Positions 1 to 11,859 of a stretch of DNA of 64,000 nt are shown here, in pieces. The notes under the pieces were generated by a model. It did not search any database. It was not told where the DNA came from and saw only the letters and a program-made list of their open reading frames with translations. The first letter of the stretch is position 1; each line of letters opens with the position of its first letter. A program made the translations under genes and the position numbers. The stretch comes from Oikopleura dioica (Eukaryota; Chordata; Appendicularia; Copelata; Oikopleuridae), in NCBI GenBank assembly GCA_907165135.1, contig OU015566.1, positions 1,862,501 to 1,926,500 of the forward strand, in the 5' to 3' direction.

Positions 1-2525
1 AGAAAGGGGATGATGTTGAAGAGTTGAAGGTTTTCAGGCTGAAGAAAAGTAATGATAAAAAGGATTGTTAGAATAGGACTCAACTGACCTTGGTATACTT
101 TCATGATGATTAGTCCTTGCCATATGGCAGGAAAGATCCGGGAGGCTATCAAAACTCGCCCCACATCTCAAGCAACTAAGAACTTTTGCTGCAGAACTTT
201 CTTCATCCTTTTTTGCTGGATTTTTTGCTTCGCCATTGAAATTGGCGCGGAGATCCATTGAAGCGCTTGATTTCCTCGACAAGTTCAGACTGTCAGCAGC
301 TTGTGCATCATCATCAGTTTCTGTAAAATGGCCCTAAATGAATACTTGAGTATTTGTGGAGCCGAGTTCCGCGAATGAAAATTTTGATCGAAGAGCTGAC
401 AGTTGCCAAGGATCTTTTTCTTGGATAGCACCTGAACGGATCAAGCCTGCGTTTCTATAGAGATGCTGATTTCAAAATAAATTTATCAAAATTAATATTA
501 TAATAAAATGAAAAAAAACACACCTGGATCATCATATGCTTGGTAAGACTGTCGAGTTTGTCGAAGCTCTCTCCACAATGTTTGCATTTGAAGTCACTGG
601 CTCCTTTCATGATGCTCTTGATCAGCCGCGAGTTGTACGAGACATCGCCAGCTGGCCCGACCCCAGCGGTGTTCTGAACAAGTCCTCTGGAAGTTCCGTT
701 CGGAGAGCTTGGAGATCGCTGGTTCTTAGGGGAACCTCCGCGGATTGACGAGTTTTGCTGATTGGTTGATGAGGGTTCTGAAAAAAATTTTGATTGGCTA
801 AAAAAGAAAAGTCTCGAATTTGATTGGCCGAAAGAAAAATTTCTCAATTTTGATTGGTTCTCAAACAAAAAGACCAGAAATTATATTGGATCTAGAAAGA
901 ACGCATTTGAAGACGTAGAAAACACAATTTTTCTTGCAGAAATGACTGTAGATTCAAAATCAAAGTCGCTCACCTTGGATGATCCATCGGTAACGCTCGG
1001 CCTTGGACAGCTGGCGACCGGGCGCAGGCTTCGGGTTTTGCATTTGAAGCGAATGATTTGATTCGTGACGCGATTCCTAAAGACAAAACTCAGTAAAGCG
1101 ACACTAATCGTGACAGTATAAAAGATATCACTTCGCTTCCAACTGACAAGTTAATTCGAATTAGAACGAGATCAGCGGACAGCGATTTTTGACTTGCACG
1201 CGCGAAAATATGACAAAACATTGTCACTCAAAGTATCATTTTGTATGATCTTCTACAGAGGCACATGCCTCTCACAAGCTACAGTAGCTTCTTTTGTGTA
1301 TAAATTTCTTCTCGTCAAATAAATTTTCGACATCTCTAGTACCTGTCAAAAGATGTTGGTAAGCAGAAAAGGAGAGGAAAAATCTCTGTTTCAGAAAAAA
1401 GGGGCTTGGTTCCGGCTGGTCTGGCTTGTCTCTCAGGGAAAAAGAATGCGTGTGCCCAAGTGCAGAGAGAACTGCTCTGGGCCGACTCTAGATGCTGGGC
1501 ACACAAGACGGCACTGCATCAAGGCGGCGTTTGACCGCGAATCTTTGTGATATTTGACGGTGTAATGACAATCCCATAATTCAATTTGAGAGATAAATAC
1601 ACTTCGAGACAACTTTGTATGTTTTTGCAATTTTTTAACTTTTCAAAATGACAAGCCCGCCGAGCTAGATCAAAGACATTCCCATGCAGTGAACTACCCG
1701 CCAAGTGCCACTCACGAAAATGACAACCGACCGAATCGTCCTGGCGAAATTCACCTGCGCCACGCGCCTCAGGCCATGTCAAAATAAATGACACATAAAA
1801 ATACGAAAATTCGTCTCTTATTTTTGTTTATCGCGATTTAAAAAAAACAATCTTCAAAGCAAATTTTATCGACTTACTCAAAAAATGATGGTTAATAAGA
1901 TGACCCCCTTAATTTTATCAGAAAAAAAATTGAAAAGATGTTAAATCCCCTTATTGAGGCCAAAAAATAACATTCGATCAACTTATTTTTTTTTCAAAAA
2001 GTTGAAAACTTCACAGAATCGATCTCCTCAGGAACAAAAGGTGACATCGCTCAAGCGGGGGTTAAGAGGCCATTTCTGGCCTGAGCCGAGCGAACAAGAA
2101 ATACTTCACGTGATTGACACTAAGAGCCCATCGAGGTGATCATCAGTCAAATCGCCACTCGAGACACCGCAATTGGGCCATGTCGAACATGCCCCGGTTT
2201 TTTTTCTTGCTTTATTTTGGGCAAAAAACTATCTTTTTCGGTTAAAAAATTTTTTGATTTTTGAAAAGTAAAAACTAGTTTCTAATTGGTTAAATTTGAT
2301 ATTTCAGGCTTCTGATTGGTTGAATTGGAAATTTCAGGCTTTTGATTGGTTGAAGAAAATTATTGATTTTAATTGTACTTACAGTCTTGAAGGCATTCAA
2401 TTTCTTCTTTTCTTCATCCCTCTTCTTGTAATTGATCAAAAACTTCTCCATGTCTCCATAGCACTTGTCCAAAATATTGGTCGATGCCATTTGCTGCTGT
2501 GTCCTTTGATTGTTTGATTCGTCCT
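1..2525 (-). CDS. teashirt-like C2H2 zinc-finger protein, 3' part missing
   Basis: Five exons join in phase on the minus strand: 2383-2525, 974-1076, 524-777, 432-465 and 89-320. A further exon starts near position 39 and runs off the left edge. The first exon seen starts with two bases of a split codon, so the start codon lies to the right and was not found. Two zinc fingers are visible: one is split by the 466-523 intron (CKHCGESFDKL...HMMIQH), and one lies in the 89-320 exon (CLRCGASFDSL...HMARTNH). The spacing C-x2-C-x3-F-x2-L...HM..T.H resembles the widely spaced fingers of teashirt proteins, which are nuclear developmental regulators. Linkers are Ser/Gln/Asn-rich. Another C2H2 factor is possible; the family call rests on finger shape only. 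Confidence 0.6.
2276..2360. repeat. intronic GATTGG tandem repeat
   Basis: Three imperfect copies of a roughly 36-bp unit containing TGATTGGTTGAA and TTTCAGGCTT lie just downstream of the 2383-2525 exon. Similar GATTGG units recur at about 793-865 in another intron of the same gene, and single copies occur at 20776-20815 and 41740. They could be degraded dispersed repeats or intronic CCAAT-type sites. Confidence 0.5.
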
Positions 2526-2769
2526 CTGAAAAAATGTGATTTTGGAAAAAAATGAATTGAAACTTGAAAAAGATTTCCCGTCAAGAGCAAGCGAATGCAG
2601 CGGTGCCAGTGACAGCTAAGGTGGCCATAAATTCTTCAACTTGAAATGTGTCACGCTCGTGACAAAAATTGAAATTCGTTTCAACAAAATGGATAAATAA
2701 AACGTTTTTCATCTTTGAGTCCTACCGACCTACTGGGGAGACGAACTCTTCCCGGCCGCGAATTATTCA

Positions 2770-3120
2770 AATCTTAAGGGTATCACTTCTTCGAAAATCG
2801 TTTTAAAAAAAAGCATCAAAGTGAAGCCCTTAATTAATGATCTTATGAAATCTTAAGGGCATAACGTGTTCAAAAATGGTCTTCTCTCAAAAATTTAACA
2901 AAGTGATGCCCTTAACTCAGGATTTCAAATGGGTCGAAGCTTTTTTAGCTTTAATTAGTTAAGGGGTCACCTTGTTATATTTTCTGTAGAAAGACCATTT
3001 TCAAAGAAGTGATACCCTTAAGATTTCATTTGATCCTTGATTAAGGGTATCACTTCGTCGAAGATGATCTTTTAACGAGAAAAAAATTAATAAAGTGACA
3101 CCCTTAATACATAAAGTAAA
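2770..3120. repeat. cluster of AAGGGTRTCAC motifs
   Basis: At least six copies, in both orientations, of a motif near TAAGGGTATCACTTCG occur at about 2779, 2854, 2960, 3010, 3044 and 3092. More copies lie at about 3500-3640, 12945, 13868, 25209, 26627 and 26685, always in non-coding DNA. Confidence 0.7.
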
Positions 3121-4314
3121 AAGACAGCTTCGAGCCTTTTGAAAACCTGACAAAAAGACTGTCACTAAAACTATTTAACTTACAGGAAGAAAGTTTTTTG
3201 AAGAAAAAATCTCTTTTTAATCAAAAAGAAAATGTTTTGAAAAATGAAAGAGCAAAATAATTTGATTTGTATTGTTTATGAAATTAAGCGGGTAGAAGGG
3301 ATAGTTTGATCGGTGGGCGAAAAGAGGCATAGGCAGGCCGTCGAATGCAGATTTTAACCCTGTCAAACTCGTCAACTTTCGGCCAAATAAGTGATAGCTC
3401 GATATAACTCCACCATTTTGTCACATTTACCGCAATAAATATACACAAATAAAAAATAGAGGGAATTTTTTATTTGATCTTATTTGAGGATAATCATTAT
3501 GACACCCTTATTTTTTGGAGAAGAGGTTATTTTAGGGGCATTATTTTTATGCAAAATTAAACTAAGGGCGTCACTTTGTTATTTTTTATTGGCGAATCAA
3601 GCAAAATATGTTTCAATAGCGCTACACCCTTAATTTGAAATTCCCCTTAACTTGAAAAATAAGGCAGAAATGCCAATTACTGTATTACAAATTCGACTTT
3701 TTTGAAATATGCAAGGGGTCGATTTCACGATTTCGAGCGTAAAATCGAGATAAAAAGTTGACGACATGGATGAAGACAGAGCCGGATGAAATCGAATTGA
3801 CTACCGACGGGCAGAGGCTGTCAATAAACACGCCTCGAGCAAGTTACACACACGCCGTTTCAGAAGTCAAATCATACAGTCACAAAAGTCGATATGATAC
3901 CTTCCGCCTGGCTTGATTTACTTTTCACTTACTGTTTGATTACTGTAAGACTCTCGAAAAATTCAATCAGCGAAAAAACGCAGATTTTGAAGTTCGAAAA
4001 AGCCGCCGCATATCTCGCCGCTCATGAAGATGAGTGAGTGTCATTCACGGCATTAGAGGTTTATCCATCAGGGTTGAATTAGAGTTGCTCCGTCTCTCCA
4101 TCATGTATCTTGTCCGTGACAAGTGACGAAAGAGCCCGAATCCGTCAAATCGTTTACACCCGCTGAGACGCGTCTTTTACTTCTTTATAAAGCGATTTTA
4201 TTTTCAATCACTTTCGAACCCAGAAGAAAGAAAAATCACAAAAATGAAATTTTTCAACAAAAACGGGATGCAAATCAAAAAAAAAAATAATTTTCATAAA
4301 TAGAATTATTAACA

Positions 4315-4535
4315 TTATTTTTGAAAATAAAATAAGGGTATCACTACGTTATTTTTCAAAAAAAAATAAGGGAATTACAACGATATTTTCGAAAATAAAA
4401 TAAGGGTATCACTTCGTTATTTTTAAAAATAATATAAGGGTATCACTACGTAAGTTTTGAAAATATAATTATGGTATCACGACGTTATTTTTGAAAATAA
4501 AATAAGGGTGTCACTACGTTATTTTTTTGGACAAA
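4315..4535 (+). repeat. approx. 45-50 bp tandem repeat with AAGGGTRTCAC core
   Basis: Five degenerate head-to-tail units, each reading roughly AAATAAGGGTATCACTACG followed by TTATTTTT. This is the only place where the dispersed motif is arranged as a regular tandem array. Confidence 0.75.
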
Positions 4536-5977
4536 TTTCTTATAAAATCTTGCAACTGCGGTCGTTGAGAGTTTTTGTGCGAGAGACACAGAATGACGAA
4601 TGGTTATGGTCGGCTCATCTCAAATTTATATGCAGGGACATATATCTCGCTGTTGAGATTGATGGACAGGCGCAGTATTTGCTCTTGATCGAGAACACCT
4701 TTAGAACTGGGCCGCGCTATCAACTGTTATATGCCTCCGGAAGGTAGCACTTCGCCATTTTTGATCGAGTCAAGAATGGAAAAGCGCGAAGTTTTTTGGC
4801 GCCTCAAAAACCTGAGTCAGGGTTCAGGAAGAGCTTCAATGACCTCGAGAAGCTCTAAAATCGTTGATTTCTCCATTTTCTTGATATGCCATCGCTAATT
4901 TACGGTCGCAGATGTTTGTCAAACGCGAATAATGAACGATTAAAAACGTTCTTTCTTAAATTTATGTTGGCCATTCATCAAGTGTCAGAAATCGGAAGCG
5001 ACATCGATCGGAAATAATCTGTCCCAGTGCTTTATGATGAGCCGTCTTGATTCGAAACAATAAAATACGACCACTTTTCGCAAAATTAAGGCCGATTGAC
5101 GTACTTCAATTTCACGAAATTTCAGCGATTTTCAAGATCAAATCCCGCTTCATGATGTTAACCGCTCTAGAAACTTGTTAATCTTCCCTCTGAAAGGCTA
5201 CTAGATACAGCAGTTTTCGGCTAATCTTCGCCAGGTGGAGTGGATATCCGCTCGGCGAAATGTGCATAATATAAATTTATCGTTTCGCTAAAATGATCTG
5301 TGCGGTGTTGAGTCCTGTCAGCGTGCTCTGTCATCCTTACGCTTGTCACAGCTTTTTCGACAATGCTCTGATTGACTCTACAACACCCAGCGCACAACCT
5401 GCACCCGATCAGTCAGTGTCAACACCCGACAAGTTGATTTGCCGCTACAAACGAAACATATCAAATGCAGCTTTTTTTCGGTATAGAAATCGAATTTGAT
5501 CTGGTTTTTTGGCCGTTTTTGGACCTTTTTTGTTATCTTTTGACCTCATTGAAGAAAAATTGAATAAGAAATTTATCAAAGAATGCATTTTCAAAAAAGC
5601 TACCTTCAGTTTATACAGATTTTATACAAAACGATGATATTTTTTTATCAGAAAATGCCATTTTCTTTGAAATTCGTCCAATTTATAGCCAAATTTATGG
5701 CCAAAAATTACTCAAAAGAAAGAGAAAGGTTTTTAATGAATGACTTGAACTGTAAGTTACAGTAAGAAAATTTTTCTTGTTGATTTTTTTGCTCGAAATT
5801 ACCTTCTAGTCTTGTTGGACTCAATTTCGTTCGCGGCATTCACGGCTGCTCTCTTTTTTTTTCTTTGAAAATTGTTGAAAATTTAGTTTTTCATGAAAAA
5901 AATTGAAATTTTTTTATTTTAATTTATCTAATCGTTAATCGCTGATCAATCGGAACACAATAAAGTTAATTTCTTCC

Positions 5978-6125
5978 AGCGGCCGCTAAATGGATCCTCC
6001 GTGGCCAGGCCGCTCCGCAGCGCCGCGACCATTTTTAGCGATAATGAGCGCCGCAAATCGCGCTTCCTGCACGCGCCAATTACACTCGCCTTTGTCCAGA
6101 ACTCTCTGAATTAACAGCATGGCTC
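5978..6125. other. GC-rich patch in AT-rich intergenic DNA
   Basis: A sharp rise in G+C around a GCGGCCGC sequence and a run of CCGC/GGCC words, surrounded by very AT-rich DNA. No open frame or splice pattern explains it. It may be a regulatory element or the remnant of an insertion. Confidence 0.25.
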
Positions 6126-7039
6126 AGCAGAATGGTTTTTCGTGGACTGGATTGAAAATAAATAAGAATTATTTTAACAGTATTTTTTTGATAAATTTAA
6201 TGAATACCTTCTCAATAGGGAAATTAATGGGGGCCCAAAATTTTCAGGCAGATTTTCGGGCTCAAATCTATGAACAAGCACCGACCTCCTGAAGTCTTGG
6301 AGAAAACATTTTAAAAGCACAAATTATAAAAGAAGGTTCGCGAATTTGAAACTTAGACATGAAGAAAGATTTTGAAAATTTCGTATGAACATTTTTCAAT
6401 TTTGCTTATTTGATGTTTATAGAATCATTTTCCGCCCATTATTCGATTCTCGACCCCATAAGGGGAGCGAATCATACATGTCAATTTTGACAGAAACTCA
6501 GCGGGGTCATGGGCGGCGCCTACTTTTTTGAAATCAAGGAGGAAAGTGTTTCCCTCATATTTTGTAATTCGAAGAGAATGACAGGTTTCAATATTGAATA
6601 AGAAATTACTTTGATGATTCTGATTGGGAAATTTTTAACTGAGGAAAATCCTTAATCCCTTCTTTTTGTATAAGGGAAAATATACTTTGTTGAATTCGTA
6701 AACGTCATCAGTATGCTTTCATATTCAGAAGGAAAGCATATTTACGAAATGAACTCTGAGTTTAATTGATTGGAAAGACTGAAATTATGCGAATGAAATA
6801 TTCAATTTGATCATTTGACGGTGTAAATTATACGATTCTTCAATTTTTCCGGGTAAAGGAAAAATACTTAATACTCAATCATGCTTCATGAAAAATAAAT
6901 AGTTAACGAAATTAATTGAGTCTGTGAACATTTTATTAAGAAGCCATCAGTAAATTCTTGTCATAGCAGTTTGTCATAAATCAATTTTTAACGAAAAAGA
7001 AAATGATGAAATAAGTGTTTGATAAAATTGAATAGAGAG

Positions 7040-10000
7040 TTACTCGAAAGTAATCAGATCTTCAAGAGATGATGATGATCGTCGTCGTCGAGCGCAGTTT
7101 GGTGTAGCTACGCAGGCACTGGAGGGATCATTTCGGTCGCAAACAGTGATCTGAACAATTTTTATAGTACAGAATCGCACCTATTTCTAGGCTTACCGCG
7201 GTGTTTTCTATTTTCAAGGTATTTTTGAAAAATCTCCACATACTTTCAGAACATATGCATCAAGACAAGCCTTGAAAAACTGCACTTGCAGAATTTTCGA
7301 TATGAGTCATCTTACCTCTCTTTTTTGGGGGGATTTTTAGCAAGAAAAAAATCACTAGTTTGATTAGAAGCGGCTTTTGAGTGCGTGCTAGATCGGATGC
7401 TTATATCAGAAGTTGATAATATTGGATTTTCGTATCTGGCTGCTTGCGTCAACTTTGGAGCTCTAGAATCATATGAAGGAAGCACTCCGCAATAATATAT
7501 TTCATATGTATCGATGCATCTTGCGCTGATCTTTCACATGGTAGGCATCAAATAATCAAAATCGATCTAGCACGCACTCAAAAGCCGCTTCTAATCGAAC
7601 TAGTGCTTTTTTCTTGCTAAAAATCCCCCAAAAAGAGAGGTAAGATTACTCATATCGAAAATTCTGCAAGTGCAGTTTTTCAAGGCTTGTCTTGATGCAT
7701 AAGTTCTGAAAGTATGGGGAGATTTTTCAAAAGAACCTTGAAAATCGAAAAACACCGCGGTAAGACTACCTATTTCACTTACATCGCAGCTTAGTTTTTC
7801 ATTGTAGTCGATATCATCCTCTGCGGACACAAATCGGAAACTCATGTATTCAAAGTACACAGAGTCCTCATTGTGAATCGGACGAATCGAAGCGTCAATA
7901 GGCCATGCTGAAGTATCCTCGAAGTCGAATCCGACAACTTCTTGTGCGCAACCATCAGCGAGGATTGGAAACTCGACGCTGAGTGCATCGTTGATGATTC
8001 GGCAATCGGTGACGGTGTAAGTAACAGTTTCGGGAAGAGAGGAGTTGGTATCCGATCCAGTTGGCTAAAATGATTCAAACTCATGAGAAAATCATGAAGG
8101 GCTTACATTGATTCCAAAGTACACGATGTCACCGCTCTCGAATGCAGCACCGCTGGAGAGATCTGTGTAAAATCGATCGGTGAAAAATTGATGTCGAAAC
8201 TGAACTCTCCCAATCCAGTCTGCTGACCAGTGTAAGTAGCATTAAATTGAGGATTGCTGACGTAGAAGTTGAAATCGGTCTCATTATCACCACCAAAGAC
8301 AGCAGTCACCAAGGAAGGATACGAGCAAGTGAAGGAGAGATCCATTGGCTTATCGATGGAGATAAAGGACGAGTGGGTTTCGACGTGAAGGACTTGCGTG
8401 AAATCGAGATTTGCCCCATTGAGGGAGTTCACTGTTCCACATCCGTCGAGAGCAGTCTCTAAAGTGAAGGAGTCTTCTTCAAGGGAGCCTACTGTACGGC
8501 AGTCCATGGAGCTGTCATCAATGAATTTAGCCTCGTATTGGTCGTTGTCATTGAAAAGGTCAGTGCTTAGGGTGACAGTCATCGATGTTGAGCCGCAAAC
8601 GACTGATACAAGGCCGGTTTTCGGAGCGCAGAACCAGACATCCTGCTCACTATCATAGATATAATCCCAAAACTCGTTCGGGCAATCAGAAAATAGAGTA
8701 GTAGCTGTATTTGTAGTTGTGCTTGTCGCTAATGTTGTCGTTGATTTTGTTGTCGTTGTTGTTGATGTCGTTGTAGTAGTGCTTGTTTTTGTTGTGGTTG
8801 TTGTTGTTGTAGTTGTTGTAGTTGACGTAGTTGTTGTTGTTGTAGTTGAAGTCGTGGTCGTACTTGTTGTCGTTGTTGTTGTTGTTGTCGTTGTTGAAGT
8901 CGTCGTCATAATTGTTGTTGTTGTTGTTGTGTCTGGATTTCCAGGATCGCAACCGGGAAATTCATCTTTACAAACACAATTGAATCCAGTTTCATTGGCA
9001 TTGTTGACACAGGTTGCTACCTCTAAATTGCATGTGCTGCTAGCGCAAGGCAACAGTGTTTTTTCGCCGTTCTTAACGCAGCTTAGCTGCATATTGTTCA
9101 ATCCCCAAACAAAAGTTGGCTCTTGAACTTCCGAATGAAGGCAAGTTCCGGACGTGTCGCCAAAACTGGTTCCAGAGTTTGAGTAATAGGCTGAGCTCAG
9201 TTCACTGACACTGAAAAAAACAAAATCAGTATCTTTACGGCTAGTTTTTTTACTTACTAATATGTCCAACCACTGCTCGAGCTCCATCTGAGTGAATTAC
9301 CATTCGGACAGAGATAACTCTGTTTATCGTTGACAAGTCCATTTGACACGCAAGTCTGGCCAAAGAGACTTGAATAAATCGACGCACAGCATCCATTTTC
9401 ATTCAAATCAAATTCGCATCTCACGATCTCGCTTCCTTCATCCTCGCCCCCGAGACAATTGCTGAAACTATCGCACAATCGGTGATGGAAAACTGGTCGA
9501 ATCGCACCTACAACGTCTGGAGAAGGACAAGTCGTCATGGGGGGAAGAGGGAATTGAGAGAAATTCGCCTCGCAGTATTGCTTCCAGACTTGGATGGCAT
9601 CAGTTGTGGTCAAGAGGTCATGAGCGGAGTATGAACCGCCGTTTTTGAGGGTGAAGCCAGGATACATCAAATTCGAGCTTGGTTCGAGAACGTGTCCAGT
9701 ATCGAACCATTTATCAGTGCCTGCTAGTTCTCCTCCCTCAGCATGTGGATCGAAATGGTCCTCGAAATCCGGTCGATCTTGTTCGTGAAGCAAACCAAGC
9801 GCGTGAAGAAACTCGTGGTGAATGCCTCCTTGCTCGATGCACCAGTCGGGAAGTCGGAGTGCTTGCCAGCCCGCATTGATTATGTTTCCGTAGCCATCGT
9901 GCGCATATCCAACTCGACCGACGAACGACCAGCAGCCTGTTTCGGTCGAACCATTTTCTTTGACTGACGCTTCGCCGATGACATACACACCATTGTCATA

Positions 10001-10843
10001 AGTCAGATCCGGATCATGGACCAACTCGATGCAACCGAGTGAGAACGAGAGATCGACTAGCTCATCGTGAATTTGCTGCCGGTAGCTCTCAGTAACTGTG
10101 TCATGAATGAAGTAAGGAACGACAATTTTCCCCTCTTCATTCAAAACGCTCCATTTATTTAAATATTCTTCTGTCTGAAGACCTCTCGTTATCGGCACAT
10201 TTGGGTCGATTCGGTAAGAAGAAGTGTCGAAGCCACTTTTCTCTAGAATCTCTTTTTGCCAATCGGTCAGGATCAAATCGCCGTGAGGACCATTGTGCCA
10301 ATCACGAGGAGCTCTTGTCGGGGAAGTTGTTGGTAGAGGCTGTGCTGTCCCAAGACACTCGTAAGCGTCTCCAGTTGCTGCGTCCATGTTCAGGCAAGTT
10401 TCGCCGTTTTCGATGTCGCAGGAGTTCCGGTTGCCCTCAGCGCACTCATCGTAATCTTCACAAACAAAGGTGAATTTAAAAGTTGTCGTGCTAAAGATCG
10501 AAGTTTGTTTGAACCCAGGTGGACAGAAGCATTGTTTGCTCAAGATACCGGAACTGCCATAAGTGACGTGGCAATATGTCAAACCATCAGCTTCTGGTCC
10601 ACAGTCGGAAGCAGTGCATTCTTTCGACGATTTGGGAACACATTTGCAGTCAGTGAAATCAGCGTAAACAGAACCGTCAGCGTCATTCTTCGACTCGCAA
10701 GCGCACATTTGACTAGCTTCATCACACCCGAGATTCAAACAACGCGGGTAATGGTGGTCTACTGACGAGCTCGCGCCTACCAGTGCGAGCGCGAAGAAGT
10801 AGCGAAACTTATGATGGCTTTTTCGGAAGCTCGCTCGAATCAT
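7040..10843 (-). CDS. secreted astacin metalloprotease with EGF, LDLa-like, Thr-rich and ZP domains
   Basis: Four exons: 9258-10843, 8107-9210, 7783-8064 and 7040-7150. The start has a signal-peptide-like hydrophobic stretch. Order of parts: Cys-rich and EGF-like region (about residues 45-170), astacin catalytic domain with the zinc motif HEFLHALGLLHEQDR near residue 340 and the Met-turn SNLMYPG near 393, an LDLa-like Cys/acidic segment, a long Thr-rich linker, and a zona-pellucida domain (CGSTSMTVTL start). The last exon ends the ZP domain and carries a dibasic RRRR site, the usual processing site after ZP domains. Astacins cut extracellular proteins; ZP domains polymerise into matrices. The reading frame shifts by one base at an A5 run (8183-8187) inside the ZP part, either a sequence error or a mutation. 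The last intron is enlarged by a transposon. Confidence 0.8.
7188..7768. mobile_element. foldback hAT-like MITE in the last intron of the astacin-ZP gene
   Basis: Two near-identical inverted arms (about 7188-7395 and 7563-7768) surround a 167-bp spacer. Ends read TAGKCTTACCGCGG. The 8-bp sequence CCTATTTC stands directly outside both ends (7180-7187 and 7769-7776), the target-site length of hAT transposons. No transposase frame is present, so it is non-autonomous. Confidence 0.85.
8700..8930 (-). repeat. trinucleotide repeat encoding the Thr-rich linker
   Basis: Imperfect (GTT/GTC/GTA)n on the plus strand, reading as mostly ACN threonine codons in the astacin-ZP gene. It gives long spurious open frames on other frames. 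Such linkers are usually O-glycosylated spacers. Confidence 0.8.
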
Positions 10844-11106
10844 ATGTGGAAAAATATCATGCCCGAAAAATATTCAAAAAGCCTTTCCTTCATGGAGATT
10901 ATCTCTCTTCTGAAAAAATCCGGAATTTTTTCCGTCTTTTATATGTTATCCATGACAAGCGCGGAGTCGCGGGAAAATTATTGGCTGGCTAGAAAAACAA
11001 CCTCATCACTACGAATAAATAGTTTTGGAAGGTGCCGTCAAATTTTTGGAACATTATGGCAAGATCTAAATCACAAGGTTTTCAAATATGTAAGTCTTTG
11101 CAGCGT

Positions 11107-11520
11107 TTATTTGGAAAAACAGGAGTAAGAATCTTCTTCCAGCTCCCGAACTGCTTGTTGGAAGTCAACTGTCTGCCAGTCTTGGTCTCTTGCGAAGAAA
11201 ATTGACTCATCAAGGATCTTTTTGACGCATTTTGCTTCTGCAGTTGGTGCTGATGTACAGTCATCAGTCTTAAAAGCAACGGTGAAATACTGTTTTGAAT
11301 TCATTTTTACCTCTTCGTCAAATCGATCGCAAAGTGATTCAAGAACGCAAAAAGAAGTATCTCGGAAAAGTTCGAACAAACAAACGAGCTGATCTTCTGG
11401 TTCATTCAATCTTTCGCATTTTCTCAATTCTCGATTGAACTTATCCCAGCAGTCTTTGAAAGTAGCTGGAATCGCCTGCTCGGCAAAAACAGCGGCAATT
11501 AAAGCGATTGAAACTTTCAT
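11107..11520 (-). CDS. small secreted Cys-rich protein
   Basis: The start at 11520 gives a typical signal peptide (MKVSIALIAAVFAEQAIPA) followed by a mature domain rich in charged residues with regularly spaced cysteines (DCW, KCE, VCL, FCV, LCD, DCT, KCV, SCF). Upstream in-frame codons to 11661 are less likely coding because a divergent gene starts at 11626. A 42-bp stretch near 11273-11314 begins GTAAAA and ends TTTTAAG; it could be an intron that keeps the frame, or be coding. The family was not recognised; the cysteine pattern suggests a small disulfide-bonded helical protein acting outside the cell. Confidence 0.6.
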   Translation of the reverse strand: MKVSIALIAAVFAEQAIPATFKDCWDKFNRELRKCERLNEPEDQLVCLFELFRDTSFCVLESLCDRFDEEVKMNSKQYFTVAFKTDDCTSAPTAEAKCVKKILDESIFFARDQDWQTVDFQQAVRELEEDSYSCFSK

Positions 11521-11625
11521 TTTGAAAAAAACGAATGGCGCGAAATTGCTTCCGATAATTGAAGAAAATGAAGAAATTTTAGCAGCTGCGGAAATTCTCA
11601 AAGCCAAAGATTGAGAAAGAGAGAG

Positions 11626-11859
11626 ATGAGTTCGAAGTTTGAGTATTATCAGGACTGGCAAGTTCTCGCCGCCTTTGGAGTTTTTCTTGTGTTTCTGACT
11701 TTATGTAAGGCATTTTCATCGATTTGATTTGATAGAATTCAAGTCGTTGTGTGGATGATTTATTGGATGAAATTCGGATACGAAGAGAAAGTGGAGAAAA
11801 CGATGAAAAAATATCGCAGAAGACGAAGATTTCAACAGAAAATCTACGACTGTATATAA
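11626..11859 (+). CDS. small single-pass membrane protein
   Basis: Two exons (11626-11704 and 11744-11859) joined by a 39-bp GT-AG intron give about 64 residues. The order is a short hydrophilic start (MSSKFEYYQDW), one hydrophobic span, then a very basic tail with a run of arginines (KKYRRRRRFQQK). This suggests a type III or tail-type single-pass protein with a cytosolic basic end. It is divergent from the secreted-protein gene starting at 11520, leaving only 105 bp for a shared promoter. The family was not recognised. The in-phase splice and clean stop argue that it is real. Confidence 0.55.

Larger units (their letters stand above)
2526..7039. other. gene-poor AT-rich stretch
   Basis: About 4.5 kb with no supported coding region. 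Open frames here (for example near 4508-4747 and 5293-5765) are short, low-complexity and lack partner exons. It holds many copies of the AAGGGTRTCAC motif, a tandem block at 4315-4535 and a GC-rich patch near 5980-6125. Missing 5' exons of the zinc-finger gene, and its regulatory DNA, may be here but could not be placed. Confidence 0.5.

Noticed and set aside
4508-5765. Short plus-strand frames in the gene-poor stretch
   Set aside because: No splice partners, no protein-like composition, overlapping repeats.
6440-6500. Imperfect hairpin GATTCTCGACCCC / GGGGAGCGAATC
   Set aside because: Short and imperfect, no target duplication; not distinguishable from chance.
8719-9126. Plus-strand poly-Val frame
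   Set aside because: Antisense shadow of the Thr-rich linker of the astacin-ZP gene. The same holds for the Val-rich plus frames at 15576-15872, 16145-16507 and 19596-19859.
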